From Verrucomicrobia bacterium UBA3761 (GTDB taxonomy: Bacteria; Verrucomicrobiota; Kiritimatiellia; RFP12; UBA1067), in NCBI GenBank assembly GCA_002371135.1, contig DFGB01000014.1, positions 1-20,076 on the forward strand: 20,076 nt of DNA, given 5' to 3'. A program made the translations under genes and the position numbers. Positions 9,896 through 17,493 of the stretch are shown piece after piece. The notes below the pieces were generated by a model. It worked only from the letters and a program-made list of their open reading frames with translations. It had not been told where the DNA came from and did no database searches. Position 1 is the stretch's first letter. Each line of letters opens with the position of its first letter.

Positions 9896-9917
9896 AAAAG
9901 ACGGCGCCATGGCCGAC

Positions 9918-9971
9918 GACATTATTGGACAGGCGCCGCTTGCTGGACGCTCTCCACGTGCGCCAGCCGAA
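9918..9971. repeat. distal copy of the 4987-5042 module
   Basis: GACATTATTGGACAGGCGCCGCT through CGCCAGCCGAA matches 4987-5042 in the same orientation. Abrupt change from the AT-rich methyltransferase gene to GC-rich DNA happens within about 20 bases to its left, marking the right edge of the accessory island. Confidence 0.6.
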
Positions 9972-10036
9972 GCGCCACGGCGCATTGCCTGCAAGCGCTT
10001 CCAAGCGACGCAAAGACATCCTCCCATGCGCCCCCC

Positions 10037-10058
10037 GTGCGCGGCTGAAGCCACGCAC
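10037..10058. repeat. third copy of the GCGCGGCT palindrome
   Basis: GTGCGCGGCT, GA, AGCCACGCAC repeats the 22-base palindrome at 4924-4945 with one base changed, which introduces a mismatch in the stem. Together with 9918-9971 and 10109-10123 it makes the right-edge counterpart of the left-edge repeats, but in a different module order. Confidence 0.75.
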
Positions 10059-10108
10059 CCCTGTTAGGGCATACGCTTCTTGGGACAGCCTTCGGCTGGG
10101 GGATATTC

Positions 10109-10165
10109 CTTGACGCTACGGCCGGGCGGCAGTGCGTCCCGGCCGCGACAAGGGCGGGCACTGCC
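10109..10165. repeat. shared module and 8-bp hairpin behind the prepilin peptidase gene
   Basis: CTTGACGCTACGGCC (10109-10123) matches 4948-4962. Directly after it GGCAGTGC (10128-10135) is the exact reverse complement of GCACTGCC (10158-10165), which ends one base before the minus-strand stop of the prepilin peptidase gene. The hairpin would sit at the 3' end of that transcript and could end it, though there is no T-run. The 9896-10165 gap otherwise contains no gene that I can support. Confidence 0.5.
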
Positions 10166-10996
10166 TCAGGCGCGGAGGCCGAGGAGGTGGAGGTACCAGC
10201 CGACGATCTGCGGGCCGCGGAACATCCAGACGAGGCAGCCGATGCAGAGATACGGGCCGAATGGAATTTCGGTGAAGCGGCCGAGTTTGATTTTAGCGGC
10301 GGCGATTTGCGAAAGCCCGACGATCGAGCCGACGATGGAGGCGACGACGAGCGTCACGAGCGCGGCGACGGGTCCGAAAATCGCCCCCACCGCCCCTACG
10401 AGGAGCACGTCCCCCATCCCCATCGCCTCGCGTTTGAAGACTTTTGTGCCGACAGCCCTTATCACCCACAAAAGCCCGAACCCGAAGACGAGTCCGGCGA
10501 GCGATGCGACGGGATGGACAGCGAGCGGCGTATCTGCAAAGACCGGCGAGGCGTAGTTGGCGAGCGCCCAGAGCGCGCACGAGCACGCGACGCCCCACAC
10601 CATGCCGCCTATTGTCACGAAGTCCGGCAGAAGCTGGCAGTCGAAGTCGATGAACGAGCCGGCTATCATGAGCGCAATCCACAACCACGCGAGCGGCGCA
10701 AAGACGCCATAATGCAAAAACGCCGCGAGGAAGAGGCACCCGCCCAGAGTCTCCACGAAGATGTAGCGCGGCGAAATAGGCGTTTTGCAAGCGGCGCACC
10801 TGCCGCGCAGCGCCAGCCACGAGACGATCGGGATGTTTTGATACCACTTTATCCCCGCCCCGCACTTCGGGCAATGCGACGGCGGAGAAACGATCGACTC
10901 CCCTCGCGGCACGCGCCATATGACGACGTTCAGGAACGACGATATCACCGCCCCCATCAGGAATGAAAACACGCAAAGGATGGTGTAAAGCGACAT
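10166..10996 (-). CDS. pilD: prepilin peptidase / N-methyltransferase (A24 family)
   Basis: This 276-residue integral membrane aspartic protease cleaves the leader of type IV pilins or type II secretion pseudopilins and methylates the new N-terminus. It starts with a hydrophobic segment (FLMGAVISSFLNVVIWRVPRGESIV) followed by the cytoplasmic zinc-binding loop with Cys42/Cys45 and Cys67/Cys70, the hallmark of the bifunctional form. The catalytic aspartates lie in FIDFDCQLLPD (Asp117/Asp119 region) and in GMGD (Asp196). Several further membrane segments follow, and the length is normal. The start is supported by AGGCAGGGGA before the ATG. It lies 9 bases downstream of the glycosyltransferase gene and is probably co-transcribed with it. 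No pilin or secretion genes are in the window, so the substrates are encoded elsewhere. The gene symbol follows common usage. Confidence 0.95.
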   Translation of the reverse strand: MSLYTILCVFSFLMGAVISSFLNVVIWRVPRGESIVSPPSHCPKCGAGIKWYQNIPIVSWLALRGRCAACKTPISPRYIFVETLGGCLFLAAFLHYGVFAPLAWLWIALMIAGSFIDFDCQLLPDFVTIGGMVWGVACSCALWALANYASPVFADTPLAVHPVASLAGLVFGFGLLWVIRAVGTKVFKREAMGMGDVLLVGAVGAIFGPVAALVTLVVASIVGSIVGLSQIAAAKIKLGRFTEIPFGPYLCIGCLVWMFRGPQIVGWYLHLLGLRA

Positions 10997-11005
10997 TCCC
11001 CTGCC

Positions 11006-12034
11006 TCACTTCTTCTTGAAAATCAGCTTCTTCTGGATGTGGTAGCTAGCGAAGAAGAGGGCGGTCTCGACGGCAATCTTGATGAGAGTAATGGCGACGC
11101 CCTTTGTGTCGAAGACGGCGGCAAGTCCGCTCGTGAATACATAGCCGGCGGCGGCTATAGCGAGGACAAGTCCCCAGTATTGCAGGAAACTGCGCTTCGG
11201 GGCGCTTGAGCGGAAGACGACGATGCGGTTGTAGAAATAATTGAAGTTTGCCGAAACGAGCCTCGCGGCGGCGAAGGCGATGAAGATATCGAACCGGCGG
11301 AGCGTGGAATAGCGTTCAAGCACCCAGATGACGAGCGCGAAAATCGCGTTGTCGACGAGGAACGAAAGGACGGAAGAAAGGCAGAACTGCAAAAGCGAGC
11401 GGTAGATGCGGATTGTATCGAGAACCGGATTGAAATGGCTGGTCGCGTTTTCGTCTATGTATACGGTCTCGATCGGGATTTGAAGAGGTTTTTCGTCGTG
11501 GCGGCGGCAGTCCGCGAGCATGGCCATCTCATATTCGTAGCGGTCGCCAGGGATGGCGGCGATGCGCGCGACGAGCGGCCCGGGAATGCCTCTGAGGCCG
11601 GTCTGCGTATCGCGGATCATGAGGCGCGTCATCAGGAAGAAGAGCCAGCGCGTCCAGAAATTGCCGAAGCGGCTGCGAAGCGGCACCTTGCCGGAAAACG
11701 CGCGGACGCCGAGCACGAGGCCGCCGCGATGGGTCTTTAGCGCATCCGCGACGCGCTTGATATCTTCGGGCTTGTGCTGTCCGTCGGCGTCGGCCGTGAT
11801 GACGTCTTCCTCGCCGATATACGCAAGGCCCGTCTTGAGCGCCGCACCCTTGCCGCGATTCTTCTCGTGGACGAGAATCTTCTCTACATACTTCTCCGCT
11901 TGCGGAAATATCTCCCTGCCCGTCGTGGAACCGTCGTCGACGAGAACAATCCTCGCGAACTTCCCCTGAAGCGCTTCGAGCAGCTTCAGGAGCTTTTCGT
12001 CGGGATTGTAGGCCGGTATGAGAATCGCGGACAT
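11006..12034 (-). CDS. glycosyltransferase family 2 with GtrA-like membrane domain
   Basis: The 342-residue product fuses two parts. Residues 1 to about 210 are a GT-A fold similar to dolichyl/polyprenyl-phosphate sugar synthases: ILIPAYNPDEKL at the start, VLVDDGS (DDGS 33-36), KNRGKGAALKTG, the metal-binding DADGQH (82-87) and DTQTGLRG. Residues about 215-342 contain roughly four hydrophobic helices (LLQFCLSSVLSFLVDNAIF, then FNYFYNRIVVFRS, a Gly/Ala-rich helix and a last one ending HIQKKLIFKKK), as in GtrA-type proteins. It probably transfers a sugar from a nucleotide donor to a polyprenyl phosphate and helps flip it for cell-surface glycosylation. There is no Shine-Dalgarno sequence before the ATG; TTATAT lies 7 bases upstream. 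It precedes the prepilin peptidase gene by 9 bases. The sugar cannot be predicted. Confidence 0.9.
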   Translation of the reverse strand: MSAILIPAYNPDEKLLKLLEALQGKFARIVLVDDGSTTGREIFPQAEKYVEKILVHEKNRGKGAALKTGLAYIGEEDVITADADGQHKPEDIKRVADALKTHRGGLVLGVRAFSGKVPLRSRFGNFWTRWLFFLMTRLMIRDTQTGLRGIPGPLVARIAAIPGDRYEYEMAMLADCRRHDEKPLQIPIETVYIDENATSHFNPVLDTIRIYRSLLQFCLSSVLSFLVDNAIFALVIWVLERYSTLRRFDIFIAFAAARLVSANFNYFYNRIVVFRSSAPKRSFLQYWGLVLAIAAAGYVFTSGLAAVFDTKGVAITLIKIAVETALFFASYHIQKKLIFKKK

Positions 12035-12052
12035 GAGTATGATATAAACAAG

Positions 12053-12157
12053 AGGTAGGAGGTAGGAAGTAGGAGGTAGGCCGCTTCGCGGAAGTAGGAA
12101 GTAGAAAGTAGTTCGTGCATTCTATTTCCTGCTTCCCACCTTCTACTTCCTACTTTC
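12053..12157. repeat. GTAGGA-type short repeats with 15-bp inverted arms
   Basis: The plus strand reads repeated GGTAGGA / AGTAGGA words from 12053 to about 12110, then the complement words TTCTACTTCC up to 12157. AAGTAGGAAGTAGAA (12092-12106) is the exact reverse complement of 12141-12155, giving a 15-bp stem with a 34-base loop. It fills almost the whole gap between the secreted protein gene and the glycosyltransferase gene. It could end the secreted-protein transcript. Confidence 0.7.
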
Positions 12158-12159
12158 TT

Positions 12160-13020
12160 TCAGAGCCCCAGCTTTTCCATCTGCTCTTTTTCGATGATAT
12201 CGTTGTAGCGCTTCTGGAGTTTGAGATAGTCGAAGCGGTTGCGGAAAAGATCTTCGACGAACTTTTCGGAAAAGTAGACGAAGCCTGCATCGCGTATCGA
12301 CTGCGAGAACGCGTGGAGGCTCGGGTTGTCCTTCATGATGGCCGGCAATTTGGAAAGGACGTGCCTGGCCGCGCCGCCGTCGGCAGTGATGGCGGGATAG
12401 CGCGAACTGAAGCAGCAGTAGCCGCCGCCGCGCAGAAGGGAATCGATCTTCGTGCGCATCGAATTGACGCGCTGGAGAAGCGCATTGGATTTATCGTTCG
12501 GGACGAATTCGCCATCCAACGAGTAGGATACGGTGACGGTCGGCTTCGGGGGGCGCGGCTTGTAGGTGGATTTCTTCTTCGCGGTGGATTTCTTCTTCGC
12601 CGCCGGCGCATCGTCGAAGAGATCGTCGAGAGAGCTTTCCCAATCGTCCTCGGGCTCCGGCTCTGGCTCTTCCTCGATCACAGGCTCGGGGGCGGGTTCG
12701 CCGGCAGGCACGGCGGTCTCGGTGCGCGAGACCTTGACGCCCTTCTGCGTCTTTATGAACTCTTCCCATGGCACGATCTCGCCCGTGACCTGGATCTTGT
12801 TGATTCTGATGACGGTGCCATAGCGCTCGACCTTGTACGGCGGGTCGAGGTATTTGCCGTCGATGAACACCCAGCCGCTGTTGAACGGCTTGCCGACGGC
12901 GGCCTTGAGGGCCTTGAGCGACGCGGCGGGAGGTCTGCGGAACGCGCTCGTCTGCTGCGCGTCTGCCACGGACATCGCGACAAGAGCAGCAAGGAACAGG
13001 AAAAATCTTGTTGTCTTCAT
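12160..13020 (-). CDS. secreted hypothetical protein with acidic and Lys/Ala-rich linker
   Basis: Starting at the ATG at 13020 gives 286 residues. This start is fixed by a perfect AGGAGG seven bases upstream and by a classic signal peptide, MKTTRFFLFLAALVAMSVADAQQ, probably cut after ADA. The frame stays open upstream to 13095, but that extension would bury the signal peptide. The mature protein has a small N-terminal domain (GWVFIDGKYLDPPYKVERYG), an acidic Pro/Glu stretch (about residues 110-140), a Lys/Ala repeat (KKKSTAKKKST), and a C-terminal helical domain with YCCFSSRYPAI, DNPSLHAFSQSIRDAG and the charged end KRYNDIIEKEQMEKLGL. No known family is recognised. Location is periplasm or cell surface. 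It lies between pheT and the glycosyltransferase gene, each about 125-200 bases away, so it may be transcribed alone. Confidence 0.85.
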   Translation of the reverse strand: MKTTRFFLFLAALVAMSVADAQQTSAFRRPPAASLKALKAAVGKPFNSGWVFIDGKYLDPPYKVERYGTVIRINKIQVTGEIVPWEEFIKTQKGVKVSRTETAVPAGEPAPEPVIEEEPEPEPEDDWESSLDDLFDDAPAAKKKSTAKKKSTYKPRPPKPTVTVSYSLDGEFVPNDKSNALLQRVNSMRTKIDSLLRGGGYCCFSSRYPAITADGGAARHVLSKLPAIMKDNPSLHAFSQSIRDAGFVYFSEKFVEDLFRNRFDYLKLQKRYNDIIEKEQMEKLGL

Positions 13021-13190
13021 TGCAAACCTCCTGAAATATGTGCGATTTGAAAAAGAAGTCCCACAGTGCCGTAGCGCAGAATCCCCGGAACCCATGTTCC
13101 AAAGTGGAGGGTTTGACGCCTCCTTTTTAAAATGTCGGTCGAAGAAATGTCTGCTTTATCCGCGTGCACCACAGGACCAACGATGAAGAT

Positions 13191-13226
13191 AGTTAGCAGT
13201 AAGCAGTTAGTCCTAACTGCTAACTC
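13191..13226. repeat. GTTAG-word repeat and hairpin at the pheT 3' end
   Basis: The plus strand reads AGTTAGCAGTAAGCAGTTAG, then TC, then CTAACTGCTAACTC. AGCAGTTAG (13202-13210) pairs perfectly with CTAACTGCT (13213-13221). The minus-strand stop codon TAG of pheT (13220-13222) lies in the repeat. The same GTTAG words occur at 15661-15693 just before the other end of pheT. It may act as a terminator-like stem, but no T-run follows on the minus strand. Confidence 0.65.
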
Positions 13227-15655
13227 TCCCTGACTTCCACGCCGGCTGTGGCGTTAAGGGCGTCGACCACGCGGCGGAACGAAGCGGAGACTTCGTCGTC
13301 GGTGAGCGTACGCTCCGCGGAGCGGAATTCGAGGGAGTATGCAAGCGAACGAGCGCCCTTGGGGGCGTCCTTCGGTTTGAAGATGTCGAAGAGCTTGACG
13401 GCGACGAGGTCCTTGCCGGCGGCCTTGCGAATCGTCTTCTCGATGCCAGCGTGTTCGACGCCGGCGGCGGCGAGGATGGCGACGTCGCGGCGGACGAGCG
13501 GGAACTGCGGCGGCGCGGAGACCCTGCCTGTGGCGCCGACGCGCTTGATGAGCGGCTTTAGCTCGAGTTCGCAAAGGACCATCTGCGTCGTGAGGCGATA
13601 CGGATGGCGGAGCTTCGCGGAAAGCGCGCCGAGGACGCCGATTTTACGGCCGTTGAGGTCGACACGGAGCGCTGCGCCGGGGGCGAACGCGGGATGAGCC
13701 TCGGGGACGAAATCAAGCTTGCCGGAATGCAGGCGGCGGACAAGTTCCTCGACTACGCCCTTCATCCAAAGGACCGCTTCCTCTTCGCCGAGCGCGACGC
13801 GCTCGCGCAACGCTTCGCGGCCCACCGGGCCGGAGAAGCCGAGCGCGAGATGCTCCTCTTCGCCGGGACGCGAGTCGAACACCTTGCCAAGTTCGAACAG
13901 CATCGCGTTTTCGACCTGGCGGGAAGCGTTCCTGCCAAGCGACATCATCATCTGCGCGAGCAGGTTCGGGCGCATGACGCCATAGTCGGCCGAGACGGGG
14001 TCCGGGATGACGAGGCGCTTTTCCCGGTCGCGCGGGTCGAACGCGTCGAGCTCCTTCGCGGAAAGGAAGGAGTAGTGCATAGCTTCGGTGAAGCCAAGCG
14101 CTAGGCACGTTGAGCGCACGAGCTCGCGGGCCTTGAACGGCGCATCGGAAAGCGGCGAAATCGACGGCGCGGAGGGCATCGTATCCGGGATGTTGTCGAG
14201 GCCGTAGACGCGCGCAATCTCTTCGACGAGATCCGCTTCGAGCTCAAGATCGTATCGCCAGCTCGGGATGCCGAACGAAATTTCATCGAGGGCGGCGTAA
14301 AGCATGCCATCGCCGCTCTGGCGAGGTTCGAGGCCGAGCGACTTGAGGATGAACACCATCGCATCGTTGCCGACGGGAATGCCGATCAACTTGCGGGCGC
14401 GCTCGAAATCGAGCGTGACATCGGCATTGAGAGGCTTGGAGCGGTTGTCGACGTCGATGAGGCCCTTGGCGATTTTCGCCTTGCCGTACTTCTGCAAAAG
14501 GTGCGCGGCGCGCGCGGAGGCGAACGCCGCGAGGTCCTTGTCCACGCCGCGAATGTAGCGGTAGGAGGATTCAGAGGCGAGGCCGAGCTTGGTCGCGGTG
14601 AATTTGGTGGAAGCGGGCTCGAAAAGCGCACTTTCGAGCATGACGCTCGTCGTGCCAGGCGCGATGCCGGAGTCTTCGCCGCCCATGATGCCGGCGACGG
14701 CGTTCGGACGCTCCGAGTCGCAAATCATCAACATCGTCGGATCGAGCTTGCGCTCGACGCCGTCGAGGGTCTTCATCGTCTCGCCGTCGCGGGCCGTACG
14801 CACGACAATCGTGCGGTCCTTGAGCTTCGTATGGTCGAAGGCGTGCAACGGCTGACCGAGTTCGAGCATCACATAGTTCGTGACGTCCACGCAAAGCCCG
14901 AGCGAACGGACGCCGCAGAGCTCCAGACGCTTGGCCATCAGCTCCGGCGAAGGACCATCCTCCACATACGTGACGACGCGCGCCGTATAACGCGGGCATT
15001 TGACGGGATCCTCGACGACGACCTTCACTTCGCTCTCGACCGGCGTCTCCTCCTCTACGAAGTCAACGTCGGGCAAAGTGAGCGGGCGATGGAGGATTGC
15101 GGCAAATTCGCGGGCGAGGCCGACGATGGAAAGCGCATCCGGGCGGTTCCACGTCACTTCGATATCGAACACCGTCTCGGGCTTTTCACCGCCGACAACA
15201 TCGCGCACAAACGCGCCTGTTGGCGTCTCCGGCGGGAATTCAATGATGCCGGAATGGTCGCCGCCGAGGCACAGCTCCTTGTAGGAGCAGCACATGCCGA
15301 ACGATTCGACCCCGCGCAGTTTGCCCTTCTTGATCTTGAAATTACCGTCGGGAATCACGGCGCCGATTTTCGCGAACGCCGTCTTGATGCCCTTGCGCAT
15401 GTTCGGCGCGCCGCATACGACTTGGTATTCAACGGCGCCATCGCCCACCTTGCAGACGTGGAGGTGGTCGGAATCAGGGTGCGCCTCGCATTCGAGCACT
15501 TCGACGACGACGAAGTCGTCCGCGAGCGGTTTGGGGCCAATCGTCTCGACCGACTCCACCTGGAGGCCTGCGCGAGTGAGTTTCTCGGCAAGCTCCTGCG
15601 GATCGATATCATCGACTTTTACAAAGTCGTTCAGCCAACTGAGAGGAAGAAGCAT
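13220..15655 (-). CDS. pheT: phenylalanine-tRNA ligase beta subunit
   Basis: The 811-residue beta subunit of the alpha2-beta2 enzyme that charges tRNA-Phe is close to the usual length (about 790-810). The N-terminus MLLPLSWLNDFVKVDDIDPQELAEKL is standard. Domains in order are: an EMAP-like tRNA-binding domain (about 40-155, VLECEAHPDSDHLHVCKVG), the B3/B4 editing domain (about 210-380), the B5 domain (LDFERARKLIGI), a catalytic-like core (YDLELEADLVEEIARVYGLDNIP), and the C-terminal FDX-ACB anticodon-binding domain (FPLVRRDVAIL, RTLTDDEV). There is no Shine-Dalgarno sequence before the ATG at 15655; the preceding bases are GTTAG repeat. pheS is not adjacent, so the two subunit genes are split. 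It probably follows the 15678-17153 gene in one transcript, with a 22-base gap. Confidence 0.98.
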   Translation of the reverse strand: MLLPLSWLNDFVKVDDIDPQELAEKLTRAGLQVESVETIGPKPLADDFVVVEVLECEAHPDSDHLHVCKVGDGAVEYQVVCGAPNMRKGIKTAFAKIGAVIPDGNFKIKKGKLRGVESFGMCCSYKELCLGGDHSGIIEFPPETPTGAFVRDVVGGEKPETVFDIEVTWNRPDALSIVGLAREFAAILHRPLTLPDVDFVEEETPVESEVKVVVEDPVKCPRYTARVVTYVEDGPSPELMAKRLELCGVRSLGLCVDVTNYVMLELGQPLHAFDHTKLKDRTIVVRTARDGETMKTLDGVERKLDPTMLMICDSERPNAVAGIMGGEDSGIAPGTTSVMLESALFEPASTKFTATKLGLASESSYRYIRGVDKDLAAFASARAAHLLQKYGKAKIAKGLIDVDNRSKPLNADVTLDFERARKLIGIPVGNDAMVFILKSLGLEPRQSGDGMLYAALDEISFGIPSWRYDLELEADLVEEIARVYGLDNIPDTMPSAPSISPLSDAPFKARELVRSTCLALGFTEAMHYSFLSAKELDAFDPRDREKRLVIPDPVSADYGVMRPNLLAQMMMSLGRNASRQVENAMLFELGKVFDSRPGEEEHLALGFSGPVGREALRERVALGEEEAVLWMKGVVEELVRRLHSGKLDFVPEAHPAFAPGAALRVDLNGRKIGVLGALSAKLRHPYRLTTQMVLCELELKPLIKRVGATGRVSAPPQFPLVRRDVAILAAAGVEHAGIEKTIRKAAGKDLVAVKLFDIFKPKDAPKGARSLAYSLEFRSAERTLTDDEVSASFRRVVDALNATAGVEVRES

Positions 15656-15660
15656 GGGAA

Positions 15661-15693
15661 CAGTTAGAAGTTAGCAGTTAGGAGTTAGGAGTC
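15661..15693. repeat. GTTAG-word tandem repeat upstream of pheT
   Basis: CAGTTAG, AAGTTAG, CAGTTAG, GAGTTAG and GAGTC follow each other, an imperfect 7-8 base repeat. The minus-strand stop codon TAA (15678-15680) of the C2H2-motif protein and its last codons fall within it. It uses the same words as 13191-13226 beyond pheT. Confidence 0.7.
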
Positions 15694-17153
15694 GACTCGG
15701 CTGGGGGCGGCGGGGGAGCAGGCTCGGAGGAGGAGGCCTCCGGCTCCGCGACGGGCGTCTCCGGCTCGGGTGCCGGTGCGGGCTCTGGAGCAGGTGCTTC
15801 AGGCTCTGGCGCCGCCGCCTCGGGCGCAACCGCCTCGGCGGGCGCGGGGGCTGCGGGGGCCTTCTTGGGCTTCAGCCACTGCGGACCGTACTTCGGGTGC
15901 TTCTCGACCGCGCTGAAAACGCCGTTCGTAAACGAGACGACGTGCCCTGTCGAAACCAGCCACGCCAAATGCTTTTCGGCCTCGGCGTCGCCCTTGCAAA
16001 TCTCCGCTTTCGTGCGACAGGGGTTCTCTTCGATGAACTTCGCCATGTTCGCAAGTTCCGGAATCGCGTGGGCGGCGTCGAACTCCTTGAGTTCGCGGGC
16101 GACGACGAATTCCTGGCCGCGAGGGTCGTTCGCGCGGAAGAACTGCATCTTGTGATGGTGGAAGGCGCCGCGCAACGCGAACAGCATCGACACGGGAGCC
16201 CTGCGCTCCGCCGCCAGCGCATCGCGGACCGCGAACAGGAACGGGCGCGACTCGCTCTTGAGCGCCGCCGCCGCCGTTATCATCAGCGTCTTCGGGGTAG
16301 TGACGAGGTTGTCGAGGATATTGCGCTTGAAGTCGCTTTCGGCCTGCTCGCGGGTTAGGCCCGCCGCGCCTTCCTCCGCGCCCTTCGGGAAGTAGAGGGT
16401 CTTCTTCGTCGCGCCCTTGCGCCATTCCTCGATCGACTCCGGGTCGCGCACCATCTCGATCCGCGCACGGTAGTCCGCTTCGCTCATGTTCGGGTACTTC
16501 GTGCGGATCATCTCGCGCACGACAGAGTTGAACTCGTGGATGTTCGGCGGCCCGAGCAAGACGCCGGAAAGCCCGCACTTCGCCACGCAGTTGAAATTCC
16601 CCTTCGGCGGCTCGACCTCGACTTCTTTCACATCGTAGTAGTCCGTCAGGTGGTGCGTCAGCGCATGCGCGACAACTTCATCGCGGTTCATCGAGGCATA
16701 CGTGCACGCCTTGCACTGCGAGAAAGTTTTCAGCGGCTCCGTGGAACCTTCCTTGACACGCGGCATTACTTTAAGGAGTACGGATTCTGGATTGTCCAGA
16801 AGGAAATACGCCAGATCCTTCAGCTTGAACGCCTGCGAAGATTCTCGAAGTTTGCGGATGATAGTCCCCAGCGCCCGAGGCTCCGGGAGTATCTTGATCT
16901 CCGCATCCATCGGTCTAGGAGCTTCGGTGCGGGGCGGACGGTTGAAACGCTCCGGCCTCGGCCCGGAACCGCGACGCTCGAATTTGCGCTCTCGCGCGCC
17001 TTCGCGTTCAGGTGCTTCCCTGCGCTGAGGGCGTGACTCCCCACGCGACGACGCCGACGGCGCCGTTGCGCTCACCCCGGCTTCCTTCTTCGCCCAGTCG
17101 GGCGTGAAATCGAAGGATCCAAGGTCCAATACAGGTGTTTCTCTGGTATCCAT
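15678..17153 (-). CDS. PVC-type conserved protein with C2H2 zinc-finger-like motif
   Basis: The 491-residue product has no signal peptide. Residues about 35-85 are a basic Arg/Pro/Glu-rich, probably disordered segment. Residues 147-167 read C-x2-C-x12-H-x3-H (Cys147, Cys150, His163, His167; CKACTYASMN...VVAHALTHH), the exact spacing of a C2H2 zinc finger, rare in bacteria. The middle (VEPPKGNFNCVAKCGLSGVLLGPPN, YRARIEMVRDPESIEEWRKGA) matches a family I associate with Verrucomicrobia and relatives. The part around LFALRGAFHHHKMQFFRAND is also conserved in that family as I remember it. From about residue 425 the tail is Pro/Ala/Glu repeats. Basic head, zinc motif and acidic tail suggest nucleic-acid or ribosome binding, but no function is established. 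Transcription starts from a strong promoter (17164-17193) leaving almost no leader. pheT lies 22 bases downstream. Confidence 0.88.
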   Translation of the reverse strand: MDTRETPVLDLGSFDFTPDWAKKEAGVSATAPSASSRGESRPQRREAPEREGARERKFERRGSGPRPERFNRPPRTEAPRPMDAEIKILPEPRALGTIIRKLRESSQAFKLKDLAYFLLDNPESVLLKVMPRVKEGSTEPLKTFSQCKACTYASMNRDEVVAHALTHHLTDYYDVKEVEVEPPKGNFNCVAKCGLSGVLLGPPNIHEFNSVVREMIRTKYPNMSEADYRARIEMVRDPESIEEWRKGATKKTLYFPKGAEEGAAGLTREQAESDFKRNILDNLVTTPKTLMITAAAALKSESRPFLFAVRDALAAERRAPVSMLFALRGAFHHHKMQFFRANDPRGQEFVVARELKEFDAAHAIPELANMAKFIEENPCRTKAEICKGDAEAEKHLAWLVSTGHVVSFTNGVFSAVEKHPKYGPQWLKPKKAPAAPAPAEAVAPEAAAPEPEAPAPEPAPAPEPETPVAEPEASSSEPAPPPPPAESTPNS

Positions 17154-17163
17154 TATGAGGAAT

Positions 17164-17193
17164 ATTATATCATATAGAGGGCGCTATGGTCAA
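17164..17193 (-). promoter_or_regulatory. sigma70-type promoter giving a near-leaderless mRNA
   Basis: On the minus strand TTGACC (17193-17188), an 18-base spacer and a perfect TATAAT (17169-17164) precede the ATG of the C2H2-motif protein by only 10 bases. The start site would be within about 4 bases of the ATG and no Shine-Dalgarno sequence is possible. Confidence 0.75.
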
Positions 17194-17200
17194 GGGGGAG

Positions 17201-17250
17201 GAAGAGGGAAGAGGGAAGAGGGAAGAGGGAAGAGGGAAGAGGGAAGAGGG
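17201..17250. repeat. seven copies of GAAGAGG
   Basis: A perfect 7-bp tandem repeat, seven units plus one base, purine-only on the plus strand. It sits directly upstream of the minus-strand promoter at 17164-17193. Such a tract is prone to slippage and could vary in length between strains. Confidence 0.95.
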
Positions 17251-17265
17251 TAGTATGAATACTAT

Positions 17266-17418
17266 GACTTTCCAATCAACAGCATTGACTTGGCAATGTG
17301 ACAGCATTGACTTGGCAATGTGACTGCTGTGACTTGGCAATGTGACAGCATTGACTTGGCAATGTGACTGCTATGACTTGGCAATGCGACTGCTGTGACT
17401 TGGCAATGCGACTGCTGT
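17266..17418. repeat. 22-bp tandem repeat array (about seven units)
   Basis: Six 22-base units start at 17287, 17309, 17331, 17353, 17375 and 17397, all with the core GACTTGGCAATGyGACwGC. A degenerate first unit starts at 17266 and a decayed eighth may follow 17418. The ends alternate between AGCATT (units at 17287 and 17331) and TGCTGT/TGCTAT (units at 17309 and 17353), as if a 44-bp dimer had been duplicated; the last two are alike and carry TGCGAC. The core contains the near-palindrome TTGGCAA. A 22-base period equals about two helical turns, so bound proteins would line up on one face. It lies between two divergent promoters. Confidence 0.95.
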
Positions 17419-17493
17419 GGTTTGCGGCGCGACAGCTCTGGAAGATCTAGAAGACCTGGAAAGGCTTTTCTGCTTTTCGGTCGCGCACCCCGC

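Noticed and set aside
10187..10966. 259-codon plus-strand frame opposite the prepilin peptidase gene
   Set aside because: It is charged low-complexity shadow sequence. The minus strand has an exact prepilin peptidase with all catalytic residues.
12115..13050. 311-codon plus-strand frame opposite the secreted protein
   Set aside because: The minus-strand gene has a perfect AGGAGG and a signal peptide; the opposite frame has neither.
13021..13095. Upstream extension of the secreted protein to 13095
   Set aside because: It would place 25 residues before a classic signal peptide and ignore the AGGAGG at the internal ATG.
13106..13128. Plus-strand terminator (GGAGG, 8-base loop, CCTCC, TTTTT)
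   Set aside because: The stem is only 5 bp and no plus-strand gene precedes it; flanking genes are all on the minus strand.
17266..17418. CRISPR array
   Set aside because: The units abut with no unique spacers, and there are no cas genes. It is a simple tandem repeat.
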